Below, piece after piece: positions 1 through 10,995 of a stretch of DNA of 64,000 bases (within the stretch, counting starts at the first letter, position 1; each line of letters starts with the position of its first letter). The notes beneath the pieces are model-generated. The model saw nothing but the letters and a program-made list of their open reading frames with translations. It made no database searches and had not been told where the DNA came from. Both the position numbers and the translations under genes were made by a program. Source of the stretch: Anagrus nilaparvatae (taxonomy: Eukaryota; Arthropoda; Insecta; Hymenoptera; Mymaridae); NCBI GenBank assembly GCA_022575985.1, contig JAKSXM010000247.1, forward strand, positions 767,501-831,500, in the 5' to 3' direction.

Positions 1-1360
1 CATCCACACTACTCACCTTTTATAAAAGTTACGTTAGACCTATTATTGATTATTCAGCATTTATTTACTACCCCTCTAGAAAGGATTCTAGGCTAAAACT
101 TGAAAGAATCCAAAATATGGCCATCAGGCATTCAATGGGCTATCGCATGAGTACCCCTACTAATATTCTTCTTGCTGAATCAAAGCTATGCAAAATAGAA
201 TATAGAGTTAAATTTTTTTGTGATAAATTCTTCCTGAAATCGCTAGTCTGGAAAGACACCCAAATAGCTGAAAAGATTAATGCAATTTACCCTTATGCAA
301 TTAGTGATCACAGAAAAACTGAAAATATTCTTTGGGAATCCATAAGGAAAGTTAAGTGCTATGAAAAATATATAACAAGAGGCAACTATAATGAGAATTA
401 CACATATGATATTAATAACAACATGGAAAAGATCATCATTACTGACTTTGGTAAAAAAATACAGCAATCAGATAACCCTAGTAAACTCTTTGAAAAATAT
501 ATATCCAAAAGTGACTGTATAAATATATACACTGACGGAAGTAAAAAACCTCTCGCTAAATTCGTTGGATGCTCTTGCTTTTGCCCGACACTTGATATTT
601 CGAGTTCCACAAGTCTCAACCAAGCAGCAACCATTTTTCTGCCGAAAGTGTCGCCATATCTATGGCTTTAGATATTGCTCTTAAAAACTCCACACATAAT
701 ATTAATATATTTACTGACTCACTAAGTTGTTGCTTAAGCATAAGAAATCTCTCCATCAAATCTTCATCTAGCCATTATTATGTCAACGAAATAATTAAAA
801 AAATTAATCAATTCCAGAATAATAGCAGCCAAATTTTAAAAATCTTATGGATTCCTGGACACAGCAACATTTCTGGTAACGATAAAGCTGACGAACTAGC
901 TAAGATTGCATCAACCCTTCCTCCCACCAACACTTTAATACCATATACCGATTTCGTATCTTTATTTAAACAGCAATATAAAGAAGAAAATAATCAATAC
1001 GTTGTTCAAGAAGGCCAAAAAACAGGCATAAAATACTTCAGATACTTCTTCAATTGTTCTCCCAAGCCCTGGTTCCATAAATCAAAACTCTCTAGAAGAG
1101 CAATAGTCTCTATAAGTCGCGCAAGGTCAGGACATTATAGTCTTAACTATTCACTTTACAAAATCATTGTAGTTGATACTCCTTATTGTGATTGTGAATT
1201 TAACTCATTACAAGATCTTAATCATATAGTTTGGCAATGTCCTCATTACAATGAAAACCGAAACAAGCTAATTAGAAATCTCAAAAAACTTAAACTGTTC
1301 CTCCCCCTAGATATAGACAACCTTTTAAAAAACCCAAACTCAACAGCAATCAAGTTCTAG
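1..1360 (+). pseudogene. Non-LTR retrotransposon ORF2, C-terminal part (RT tail, RNase H, Cys/His tail), frameshifted
   Basis: The frame is open from the first bases (frame beginning at base 3) and reads an RT C-terminal segment with the typical YKSYVRPIIDY and LERIQN motifs, before an RNase H domain. RNase H residues are recognisable: IYTDGS near 525-545, AES at about 640-648, FTDS near 710-720 and GNDKADELA near 877-900, so the D-E-D-D set survives. Between about 610 and 640 the frame changes by one base: the first frame stops at 671, while the frame that carries AESVAISMALDIAL continues to 1360. After RNase H comes a C/H-rich tail (CDC, then H and C), common in I/Jockey-group elements. The 5' part lies outside the window. 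Family level I-group is inferred from RT plus RNase H order. It cannot make one intact protein without the frame being restored, so it is a dead or badly read copy. Confidence 0.9.
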
Positions 1361-1570
1361 AAGAAAATAATATAGATATTTAAAAGTTGAAATATTAAAA
1401 TCTAATGAAAATTAATTACTGTATTATTGTATTATTGAATTATTGTATTAATTCCAAAAAATGTAAATTTATCATATTCTGTTCAAATACTTTTTTAATT
1501 TAATCTGTTAGCTTAATAACTTCTATATAATGTAAGTTCTAAAAGCTTAAATAAAAAAAAAAAAAAAAAA
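1..1570 (+). mobile_element. 3' end of a LINE with 3'UTR and poly(A) tail
   Basis: About 190 bp of AT-rich 3'UTR follows the coding relic and ends in a run of 18 A at 1553-1570 directly after an AAGCTTAAAT stretch, the expected target-primed insertion signature. The TSD cannot be checked because the 5' end is outside the window. Confidence 0.8.
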
Positions 1571-2430
1571 CGTATAATTGCACTTTTATAATAATTGTTT
1601 TAATAATTGAACTTTTCATAATCAAATTGTTTATTATCAAACAATTATTATATAATATAAAAAAGTAATTTCTTACATTTTTTAATATTTATTAAAATTA
1701 TCATTGATTTATTGTTGACATTTTAAAAAGTTCTTAATATATTTATTATACTTATTATATAATATTTAATATTATTTATTAGCAGGTTTATCATTTTAAT
1801 AACTGTTTTTCCTTATATTTTTTTTTATTTTCTTTTTAAAAATTATTTTTAAAATTATCGTAATGTATATGCTATGATTAAAGTCGGTTTTTGGATAAAG
1901 CAATGATGTATAAAATAAGATTTTTAATAATTTTAATTTTTTTGTTCAAGTTTATCTGGTAATACATTTAATAAACAATGTGAATAAACATATTAGTAAT
2001 ATATTTTTTTTTTACTCATCGTAATTTTATAGTCAAATACATTTATAGGTGTAAATTGAAAACGCAAAAATTTTTCTTCTATTGTCCCTGTACTAATTAG
2101 CTGGCTGTATCAATAGTATCTAAATTTGGTGGTCAAGGCTATCAAAGATGTAACTGAAAAAAATATTGCAAAAATAATAAATAGTTTAAGTCAAACAGTC
2201 TTAGTTGTAACTCAAACTGCCACAAATAAATAATATTTATTTAATTTTAGTTTAAACTTGTAATAATTAATTTTTTTATATTTTATTTTGATCATGTAAC
2301 ATAAGTAAATAGAGTAATAATCATAAGTATTAGAGAATGTATTAGAGAATATTATGTAAAAATATTTTATAAAATATAATGTAAATAACTGTTTAATATT
2401 ATATCATCATAATAAAAATTTTTTTCAGTT
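1571..2430. other. AT-rich spacer, nothing recognised
   Basis: Very AT-rich with short homopolymer runs. No coding frame with protein-like composition and no inverted repeats that I could match. Confidence 0.6.
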
Positions 2431-2475
2431 TGAAAAGGTGTACAGTTCGTACACGAAACGTTACGCTGAATAAAA
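2426..2475 (+). repeat. Stem-loop followed by GAAACGTTAC and AATAAA, retroelement-3'-end-like
   Basis: GTGTAC (2438-2443) pairs perfectly with GTACAC (2449-2454) around loop AGTTC, and is followed at once by GAAACGTTACGCTGAATAAA. A stem followed by CGAAACGT and AATAAA is often seen at 3' ends of insect retroelements, and stem-GAAA is also part of a hammerhead core, but the CTGANGA half is not present (CAGTTTGAAAAG instead). Function not established. Confidence 0.4.
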
Positions 2476-2654
2476 AAAGAACTAGAGTAATAATCATTAT
2501 ATTAAATTGACTAAACATAAAAAGTTATTTAATTATACAATTATGATAGGTAAATTAACAAAAAAAAAAAACACTTACCCGAATAGAACTTGCTTTATCT
2601 GCAGAAATCAGAATTTAGCTTTAATGTATATATCTCTACATATTATAAAGATAT

Positions 2655-2850
2655 AAACGCTGACGCGTGAGCCCTTTGGGCCAAAATGGACCTTTTGGGC
2701 CAAAGTGGACTTTTGGTAAAAAATGGTCCATTAAGGCCAGAATATACCCTATTTATTATAATGTTGTAAACGCTGACGCGTTAGCTCTTTGGGCCAAAAT
2801 AAACCTTTTGGACCAAAATGGACCTTTTGGGCCAATCTGGTAACACTTCA
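2655..2850 (+). repeat. Two diverged copies of a ~113-bp repeat (GGGCCAAAATGGACCTTTT units)
   Basis: AAACGCTGACGCGTGAGC at about 2655 recurs as AAACGCTGACGCGTTAGC at about 2768; each is followed by several short TTTGGGCCAAAATGGACC units. The short unit itself is iterated 2-3 times per copy. The open frame across 2789-3070 is a by-product of this repeat. Confidence 0.65.
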
Positions 2851-2943
2851 ACCACTGTTACGTAAACCGTTTGGGTCAAAGCGAACAAAATACACCTTTC
2901 AGGCCAACATGGAACCATCTTCACAATACCTCAATCACTCTAC

Positions 2944-2985
2944 GGGGGTTGGTGCGCGTAGCGCGCAGGGTGCGGAGCCCCCTAG
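2944..2985 (+). mobile_element. Possible Helitron-type 3' terminus (hairpin then CTAG-T)
   Basis: A perfect 6-bp hairpin TGCGCG-TAG-CGCGCA (2953-2967) sits inside a second palindrome, GGGGG (2944-2948) with CCCCC (2978-2982), and the stretch ends CTAG followed by T (2982-2986). Helitrons end in a short GC-rich hairpin and CTRR and insert next to T. The gap between hairpin and CTAG (about 14 bases) is longer than usual, and no 5' TC end was identified. Confidence 0.35.
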
Positions 2986-3179
2986 TATATATATAGTTTT
3001 CTTTCAATTTTTATTCAAATTCGATAATTTAAAAAAAATTAAAAATAGTAGCTATCTAAATGACCTTTAAAATGTTAATGCACTCAAGTAGTAACGAGTA
3101 TTTTTGACATTTTTTGCAAAGCTCTACTTTAAATGTTGCTAGATAAGATATCTAAAAAACATTATTTTTTACCAAATAC

Positions 3180-3620
3180 ATAAGATTTTCACTTTATTAT
3201 CGCACATTGACAGCTAGTTGACAGGACTTTCACAGTTCTTATTTGTTAAAATCATTTTATTCACATTTGATTTAAACTGAGTAAGCTGAAAAACACAATT
3301 TCATAACATAAAAATAAGATTTTTTGCTCTTTGTTTTCATCATTTGGCAGCTAGTTAACAGCTGTTAATTGTCAATTTGGCCAATCTAATATTAGATTTA
3401 AGTTCAGCGACCTCAAAAATCTAAATGTAGACTTTTAAATACACTAAAAAAATTATATGGTACTTATAAAGACTGTGGAAATAAATAAATCTAAGGTGGA
3501 GCTTGGAGCTTTGGACCAATGTATTCATTATGGAGCTTTGTGACAAATGAGACTTTTGCTTGGGATGACGAAACCTAAATTTCCATATGATTATTGCGGG
3601 GTTCTTTGCCTAAAAAGTTA
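3180..3620 (-). repeat. Copy of the TGACAGCTGTCA / GACCTCAAAAA dispersed repeat family
   Basis: Contains TTGACAGCTAGTTGACAG (about 3208-3225), AGCTAGTTAACAGCTGTTAA (about 3352-3371) and TTCAGCGACCTCAAAAATCT (about 3402-3421), then a GGAGCTTGGAGCTTTGG segment near 3500. The same modules in the opposite orientation and order occur at 62.69-63.57 kb (CCAAAGCTCC, then GAGGTCGCTAAATTCAAATC, then the TGACAGCTGTCA palindrome). Confidence 0.65.
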
Positions 3621-5236
3621 GCCTGAGCATGACTTTAATGCAAAAATTTTTGCAAAAATTGGCTGAGAGTACACTTATTTTTAGTTGTACTTGCGCAAAA
3701 AATAGTTTGGACCGATCTTAGCGACCCTTCAGTTCAACTTGGGCTTATTTGAAGTGGAATATTTCATACATTAACAAAAGTTCACTTGTTTTCAGATTTT
3801 TGAGCTTTTTTAGAGCTTTAAAAATCAAAAATTACAAAAAAGCAGTTTTTGAAGCCATTGCAAATTTTTAGAGAATGTGTGAGAAAATTTCTCAAAAATT
3901 CCTGTGACAATACAAATTCAAGACATGAACTAGGCTAATGAGAAAAAAAAATTGGCTCCGGGAAAATTATATCTTTTTTATTTTTCTATGAATTTGAAAA
4001 TTTGTTTGTGTAATAAATTACCTTATAACTCAAAATCCTTCAGATCTATTAAATAAAACTAGTATCAAAATAAAGATACCATACATAGATCATAGATTCT
4101 ATACTCAGCTACTGTAGTTTTTGCGTTATTAAATTTTCAAAGTTTTTATAAATTTTGGACCAAAACTGAAATATCGTAAAAATAAAAAAATACAATCACA
4201 ATTTGTATTATTTGATTCAGTAATAATTTTTTACAGTTTCCCGGAGACAGATGAAAAATTTATTGATTTTTTTTATCTAAGTTTCCATTTATCGATTTTA
4301 AATTTTAAAAAAACTTTTTATAAGTAACAGAAGTAAAAATAAATTTAGCATAAATGTTAAGAAATTTTTTTTTCCATTTTACCTAATGCGATTTGTATAA
4401 GACGATCATATTTTTCAAAAATTATTCTTATAAAAATATTATATTGGCTTATTAAAATTTTTTTTCATCTTTCTTTTGCCAAGTATTTTCAATAACAAGG
4501 AAAATATAAAAAAGCAGATTATAAAAGTATTAAAAAGTTATAATTTCTAAGATGTTATAAGTTTGTAATTGAGGTAGTAATTACATAATATTTTCATAAA
4601 TATAACTTAATTTTGTTATTTTAAATGATTAAATTATATATTTATTACCTTGAATTAATATAAAATTAATATTTTTTTCCTAAAATTTAAATAATAAGAA
4701 TTATAAGAAATATTTTCTTAAAACTTTATTGTTGTTTTTGTAAAATTATTTTTAGTTAACTAGGAAGTACAAATAAATGGATAAGATTAAATAAAACCTT
4801 GGGATTATAAGCTTATCATTACCTTTAATTGAATTATATAGCGAGGTCTTACTTTATAAATCTAGTTTTAAAAAAATAAAAATAAATAACGAAATTTTTA
4901 TTAATTTTCATATCAATTTAATTTAATTATTTATTTACAACGCATTTAATAGTAGAAATTTTTATTAAATTTAAAAAAGAAATCTAATTAAACTTGTTTT
5001 TATACATGCAATTCTTAGTTTCTTTTATTTTAGTGTACAACTTAAATTCAACATGAATAAAACTTCTAGTTTCTTGTTCAGTACAGTAAATAAATAAGAT
5101 AAAAAACAAGTCAACAAACTTAATTTAATTTTCGTACAAATAACTTATACAAAATTTTCAACGCATTGCATTTGATGAATTGCTTAAAATACTTAAAAAG
5201 AGCACTTGACTATTTACTGTCAAATCAATTAGATCG
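3621..5236. other. AT-rich spacer, no gene seen
   Basis: Low-complexity AT-rich DNA with many short TTTTTGAAAATT-like runs. No coding potential or paired terminal repeats recognised. Confidence 0.6.
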
Positions 5237-5240
5237 TTAA

Positions 5241-6006
5241 CCCTCCGTGGTGCAGGTGTAACGATATCGTTCCTCTACTTTTTACGACATAGCTGTATCT
5301 CAGACATGCGCAATAGGCCATGGTTGGTGACCCCTCCTAAAAAAATTTGGGACCATTTTATGAACACCTACCAAGGTGCATCAGTTTTGGTTTAGCCGTT
5401 TTTTCGTATTGCGGGTGCAAAGTTGGCCTATGTACGATATCGTTACTGCTGCACCAGGACGTAACTTTTTTTACTATTTTAATTTTTCAACATCCTTAAT
5501 TTTTTTTTGAAAATTTTTTTTTAATTACTTACTAAAAGGTTAAACTTCATCCCCAAATAACTTTTTTGGACAATAATCGCCCCTATTGGGCCAAAAAACC
5601 TTAAATTAAAAAAAAAATTTGTATTCGAAAAAAGGCAATTTTCATATTGCAAAATAATTATGATTTTTGGAACGGAGCCAAATTTGGGCATTTTTTTTTT
5701 AAAGTAGTATATATGAGCATTGAAACCCTACAATATTTTTTCTTGAAAACAATTTGGACCAGAGATATGGCCTTTGGACCAAAAATTTTAAAAATGCTCG
5801 TTTTCCGCTGTTCTGAAATTTTTTGCGCAAAGCTGAGTAGACATTTTGGCCAAAACAGTTTTTTTTCCAACAACTGAAATTTTTATCTAAAACCTTAAAA
5901 AAAAATTTTGGCCAAAAATTATTTTAAAGGAGCCAAAAATTGGCATTGTCGATATCGTTACACCTGCACCTGCGCGTAGGCAAAAACACAGCTGCACCAC
6001 GGAGGG
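5241..6006. mobile_element. Non-autonomous piggyBac-type element (MITE), TTAA TSD
   Basis: The element is flanked by TTAA at 5237-5240 and 6007-6010. Its ends are perfect 15-bp inverted repeats, CCCTCCGTGGTGCAG on the left and its complement on the right, beginning with the CCC typical of piggyBac TIRs. A perfect 20-bp subterminal inverted repeat follows: GTGCAGGTGTAACGATATCG at 5250-5269 against 5950-5969. A third related box (TACGATATCGTTACTGCTGC) lies inside at about 5433-5452. No transposase: the two frames at 5647-5877 overlap on opposite strands and are rich in Phe/Lys. TTAA plus CCC TIRs plus asymmetrically placed internal repeats fit piggyBac; the 766-bp length fits a MITE mobilised in trans. 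Confidence 0.88.
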
Positions 6007-6010
6007 TTAA

Positions 6011-7259
6011 TATAATGGATTGTTTTTATAGTAACTATTTCAAAGTCTTTGTTTTTAAAAATTAAGAATTTTTTACGGAATACTTGTATTTTTAGTACGT
6101 CTAATCTTAAAAATTATTTTACCATAACTTTTACTTTTATTTTTTTTTTTACTTAAAATATTTTCATAGTATAAAAAAAGTCCTTTTATAAAACCGTTTC
6201 CAATAAAAACGAATACCATATTCGTGTTCAGCAACGGAAAATGCCATCGACATATAATGTCGGGATACATAAAAGTGTCTGCAAAACAGGGGTATAAGCG
6301 AAAAATTTTCAGAATTTGTTAATGTAATCTAAAAAAAAATCGATTTTTGGTCAATTCTTTAGGAATAAAATAGTTCATTTACCTGTAAACAAAAGATAAT
6401 AAATTAAAAAAAAAAATGAATTATTTTCTAACACTTAGAACTTATCGAGTGTTTCTGAAAGCTTATCAAGTAAAAATTATTAATTTTATCATTTAGTCTT
6501 GAAAATAGATAAGTAACCTTTCCAATTTCATGAAATTTTTCTTTTTAAAGTCAGCAGTTCAATTTATAAAAATTATGTTACGTAAAAATAAGAGTATTAG
6601 TTTTCCTTGTCGTTTAAAATACTTATATTTATTAATAAAGTATAATTTTCTTTTATTCTTCTTTTTGTAACTCAATTTATTATCCATGAACAAAAAAAAA
6701 AAAAAAAAAAAAAAAAATAAAAAATAGAATATAGCGAAAAAGCATTGAATTAAAGATTTATATCTTATTTTCTTTTATTTTTATCAACTTATATGCAAAA
6801 CTTGTAACTGCAATAAAAAAAAATATGTATAAACACACATATATATTTATATAGTCATTTCTTCATATATGACAAGACATAAATTCACAAGATTTTACAT
6901 ATATCTAATAATTTTAGCGTATAAAAAAAAAACGATATAAAAAAATTTTTTAATATGTGTAGATAAAATTATAAATAAGATATATGTAATATGCGTGTAT
7001 GTATATGTGTGTAATGCATTAGCTTTGGAGTTGGAAAAAATTGTTTCGATCTTATATTAATATAGATAAAATTAGTGGCCATTTAAGATAAAAATAATAT
7101 TGCCAGAGTTATAGCTCATTTACTAACAAACAACAATATTTGGGGTTTCATGAGACTAAAAATTCTATTCAGGAGAGCTCATGCATGTGTTTGCGGTAGG
7201 TAAAAATGATAAAATGAGCTAAAAGGCTATTCCTGGAAGAGTATAGTGGAGCTTGTTTA
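6011..7259. other. AT-rich spacer with A26 run
   Basis: Contains a run of 26 A at 6692-6717 and short TATATG-type repeats around 6835-7015. No gene or complete element seen. Confidence 0.6.
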
Positions 7260-7605
7260 TAGGAAGAGGGTATCCTGGATATCTGAAAATCAAGGGGTGG
7301 GTCAAATGAATTAAATCCGATTTAAGGGGGGGGGGGTTAAATATGTCCAATTTAAGTGAAGGAGGGTTAAATGGGACTTAGAATAATTTTGATTAAGAGA
7401 CTTAGAATAATTCAGGTTTAGGGGATCAAAATAGTTTGCGCTTAGAAACTTAACAGCTAGTGAGGTGATAATTACAAATTATAAAATTAGAAAATTGTAT
7501 TGTAATGTTGAGTAACATTTGTATTATACCTAGTCCTCAGCTGGAAGTAAATATGTTCCATTCATTTTGGTTGTGTTTACACAATCCGGTTATAAGTTTT
7601 TGATA
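7260..7605 (+). repeat. Copy 1 of the poly-G / GACTTAGAATAATT dispersed repeat
   Basis: Order: ATCTGAAAATCAAGGGG, an 11-G run (7326-7336), iterated ACTTAGAATAATTT-type units, TAATTACAAATTATAAAATT, AATGTTGAGTAACATTTG, then CACAATCCGGTTATAAGTTT. The same order recurs at 38.87-39.17 kb and 58.29-58.75 kb, and reverse-complemented in part at 22.74-23.04 kb. No coding sequence, no obvious TIRs. Confidence 0.75.
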
Positions 7606-8740
7606 ACTTTTTGGATGTTACTATTTAGGTTAGGTATCGCTCTGGTAGCCAAACGTCAATAACTTTTTGTGAATCTTATGTTTTTTGGCAAATGGATAAA
7701 AATTTGACTTGACAATTATTTTTTTTTTAAATGCCAGGCTAATATATAATCACTTTATGATACATAAAATTTAATATAATATTATATTGATATAAAAATA
7801 AAGGGTGAATTTACAGAGGCATTAAAAAATAATAAAAAAAAAAGTAAAAGGTTTAAAAAATTATATGATAACATATTTTAATACTTTTTTTATTATAATT
7901 TTAATAAAACCTTTGATATTTAAATGATTCTTTTACACCTGGGTTATTTCGTACAGATTTCATACTAATAAGTTATTTGCATAAAAAAATAATTATTTTT
8001 ATATTTATTGAATTATTATATATAAAAATATTACCCAGCTTTTAATTTGACAAAAATACCAATTTTTCGAAATTCAAAAAAGGAGTAGGAATAGTTAACT
8101 ATTTTGATATAACTATACTATAAATAGTTTACTATTTTGAAAAGACATTTCATAGATCTGTGCATTTTATTGGACATCTTGAGCCTAAAAGCATCAGCTA
8201 TAACTCACCCTAGACAAGAAAATTTTTAGTTTTTCGAAAGGGATGTTTTAATTTTTTTAATGAATACAAATGGATAATCGAGATTTTACATGAAATAAAC
8301 CATATAAAATTATTATACATAAACATATATTCTTAGATATATTATAATAAAAGAAATAAAAGAAATTTTTTTATTGGATTAACTAAAAATTATTTTTATT
8401 AAGCTTAAATGTTCATTTTCATGCATACATGCTATTATTGTTAATGTATATTCAAATGTTATCACTTATATAAAAGTAAGCTGGATTTGTATGTATAAAA
8501 TCTCGTGATTATATGCTTACTAGAATAATAATATTAGATACATAAATTTAAGCTGTCTATTATTCTACACATGTATAAATTGAATAAAGTTATTATTATT
8601 AGTATAATTTATGCAGAATAAATAGTATTGTTAATATTGTTGTTAAATCATAAGTTAATTTAATAAACTATATACTATAGTGTACTCTAGTAAAATCACG
8701 GAAGGGGATTCTTTAGATGACCCTTAACAGATTTGTTCTC
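7606..8740. other. AT-rich spacer, nothing recognised
   Basis: No credible ORF or paired repeats. Confidence 0.55.
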
Positions 8741-8744
8741 TGAT

Positions 8745-8960
8745 CACGTATTTCGGGGTCATTTATTTAAGAAATGGGTGCTTCACCCTTAAATTAGCAA
8801 AAACTACTCCTAAAAACGGATATTTTTAATGTACTCGCACTTTGAGTGCCCAGATTTGGTATATATAGATTTTACGGATTTCGGGGTTCTAGCTATAAAA
8901 TTTTTTTTTCATTCTTAAATTAGCGAAAAATTATTTATTTTTTTTTAACAATGTTTAATT
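8745..8960 (+). repeat. Two diverged ~128-bp repeat units (TTTCGGGGT ... TTAAATTAGC)
   Basis: TTTCGGGGTCATTTATTT at about 8751 and TTTCGGGGTTCTAGCTAT at about 8879 are each followed about 35-45 bases later by CTTAAATTAGC(A/G)AAAA. Confidence 0.5.
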
Positions 8961-9123
8961 TGCAGTTTAATTAGTTCAATAATAAACAATAATCACAGTA
9001 TTTTTTTTAATAGCCCTTAGGGTAATATGAAAAGGTAATATAATTTTCTAGGGCTAGTACTAGTATAATATTAATTTTTTTTGTGGATTACAATAAATTG
9101 GAACTTGAAATTAATAAAATATA

Positions 9124-9785
9124 AATTGGAACCTCACTAATTCAAACCAGAATAATTCCAATTTCGGATAATTAGAACCGGTTTCAGATATTTTTTTAAA
9201 ATTAAATAGCCATAGGTTTGAGAAATGATATACTATTATTAATTTTCTTCAAAAAGATTATATCATCATTTTCAATTTCACACATTTTTTAGATGACCTA
9301 CTACTCGTTTATCGCCTGACTTGAACCGGTTAGACTATAAAGCTCTAAATCTGGGAACCCCTACGCCGTTTTATTTTGTTATTCTTGATTTAAAGCAGCG
9401 ACGGATTTAGGAACTTTCTTTGGAGGGAGTAATTCAGTAAATACTTGCGGGTTTTTATAAAATTATACAAATTTTTGTTAAAAACATGTATAACTATGGT
9501 CTCAGGATGGGGTAATTGCCCCCTTCACCCCCACTGGATCCGCTGCCGATTTAAAGAATTTAAAATATTTTCTTTAACAAAAGAACAAAAAAAAAAACCA
9601 ATAATAATTATAAAAATATTTTAATTAAAACCTAATTTACATTTAAACTTATAATAATGAATTAAGAGAACCGCATTTACAGGAAAATATTCTTTTTTAG
9701 TAAGACTCCTGATAGTTCGAACTTTTCATCATATTTTGAACAAGCCATCCTCCCAGAAATTTTGAATTACTGCGGAGTTCCAGTG
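9124..9785. mobile_element. pogo/Tigger-like MITE, TA-flanked
   Basis: Left end AATTGGAACCTCACTAATTC matches the complement of the right end CACTGGAACTCCGCAGTAAT with a few mismatches and a small gap; TA lies just outside both ends. TIRs of the type CAGT-GAACCTC-TAATTCG are usual for pogo-group Tc1/mariner elements. No transposase remains. A second MITE is nested inside at 9395-9547. Confidence 0.55.
9395..9547. mobile_element. hAT-like MITE with 8-bp TSD, nested in the pogo-like MITE
   Basis: Ends GCAGCGACGGATTTAG and, complemented from the right, GGCAGCGGATCCAG are imperfect inverted repeats. The 8-bp sequence GATTTAAA flanks both sides exactly (9387-9394 and 9548-9555). 8-bp TSDs and CAGCG-type ends are hAT hallmarks. 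153 bp, non-coding. Confidence 0.75.
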
Positions 9786-10789
9786 TATACACAGTACTAT
9801 AGTACTTGCATATAATATTTTTTTTTTGTCATTCTGGTTGCCTATAAAGTGGCGCAAAGTTGACATCAATAAAAGTAAAAAAAAAAAAACTGTGGAAAAA
9901 CAATCTTTAAAATTTTTGAATATACTGTGGAAAAAATAATAAAGAATAAGCCATATTTTTCTTTATTTTTAATTTATTTTTTCAATAAATAATATATTAA
10001 TTATCAAATCAAATAAAAACTCAACGTATTATAACTGACCAAAAAAATTTGAAGTTTAAATTGTACGTTTAATCTGTTTATTATTAAAATTAATTTTTAC
10101 TTTAGATTTTTGCGAGATGTATACGGGTAGATTTAAATGAAGTGAGAGCGATTTGTATGGGCGGGTCTTCGAAACTGCCTCAAAGTGTTTTTTTCTGAAA
10201 GTACTTCCAGAAATAAGTTACAAGCCCAATTTTTAGCCTCCCAGAGCAAAATCTCGATTTTTGGCAGTATTTATTATTGCTGTAAAAAACTTGCATTAGC
10301 ATGAAAAATTTTTTCCTTTAAGTTCCGGATATCATCTCATCTCAAAAAGTTGCATTATCTAAGAGGCCCTCCGCTTGCATTGTAATGCAAATGTATACTT
10401 TCAAATAGCAAAAAAAAAAAAAATAGAACAATAGATTTGAAAAAGATCTTATGTTTCTGATGTCACTATTTATGAATTTGCCATCGAATTGAAAATAGAT
10501 AATTTCACAAACGCATATATTTTACACTAAAGCACGTATACGATGACATATTATACTTCCAACCAAAACCACGTAAATACACACACTCACAATCACGCAC
10601 AAACGTACACATATCCAAGGGATCAGTATCCGTCATGTCCACATTGTTGGTCCTGGGTAAAGCTAAGTACGAATTTTGATGATTAAAAAAGCTATTTGAC
10701 TTTAATGGGCTATTTAAACTGGCAGCGGTCAACTCTTAACTTTGCCTACTATGAAATAATATATTTAACAATCTTAAAAACATAAAGCT
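9786..10789. other. Spacer, nothing recognised
   Basis: A slightly less AT-rich patch at 10,130-10,330 and a CA-rich patch at 10,570-10,610, neither identifiable. The small frame at 10,505-10,732 has no protein-like features. Confidence 0.5.
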
Positions 10790-10794
10790 TTTTA

Positions 10795-10995
10795 TTTTTG
10801 TTTTGACTTTTTAACAATTAATTGACAGCTATCAACTGTTAACATTGTCAATTTGATATCAAATTCGAAATCGGTGACCTCAAAAAAATAAATATCAGCT
10901 AATTTATAAAGTTTTACATGGTAATTTACAGTTTTGATAACTAATTGATAATCTTGTAAATCTGACATCAAATTCGAAATCAACGACCTCAAAAA
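10795..10995. repeat. Copy of the TGACAGCTGTCA-type repeat family, two tandem units
   Basis: AATTGACAGCTATCAACTGT near 10,820 is followed by AAATTCGAAATCGGTGACCT near 10,861; a second AAATTCGAAATCAACGACCT ends near 10,990. Same modules as at 3.2, 32.2 and 63 kb. Confidence 0.6.

Noticed and set aside
2438..2460. Complete hammerhead ribozyme
   Set aside because: Only the stem II plus GAAAC half is present; the CTGANGA half is not.
2789..3070. 93-residue open frame
   Set aside because: Made of iterated GGGCCAAAATGGACC units and the adjacent palindrome; a repeat by-product.
5647..5877. Overlapping small frames inside the piggyBac MITE
   Set aside because: Low complexity and mutually overlapping; no transposase motif.
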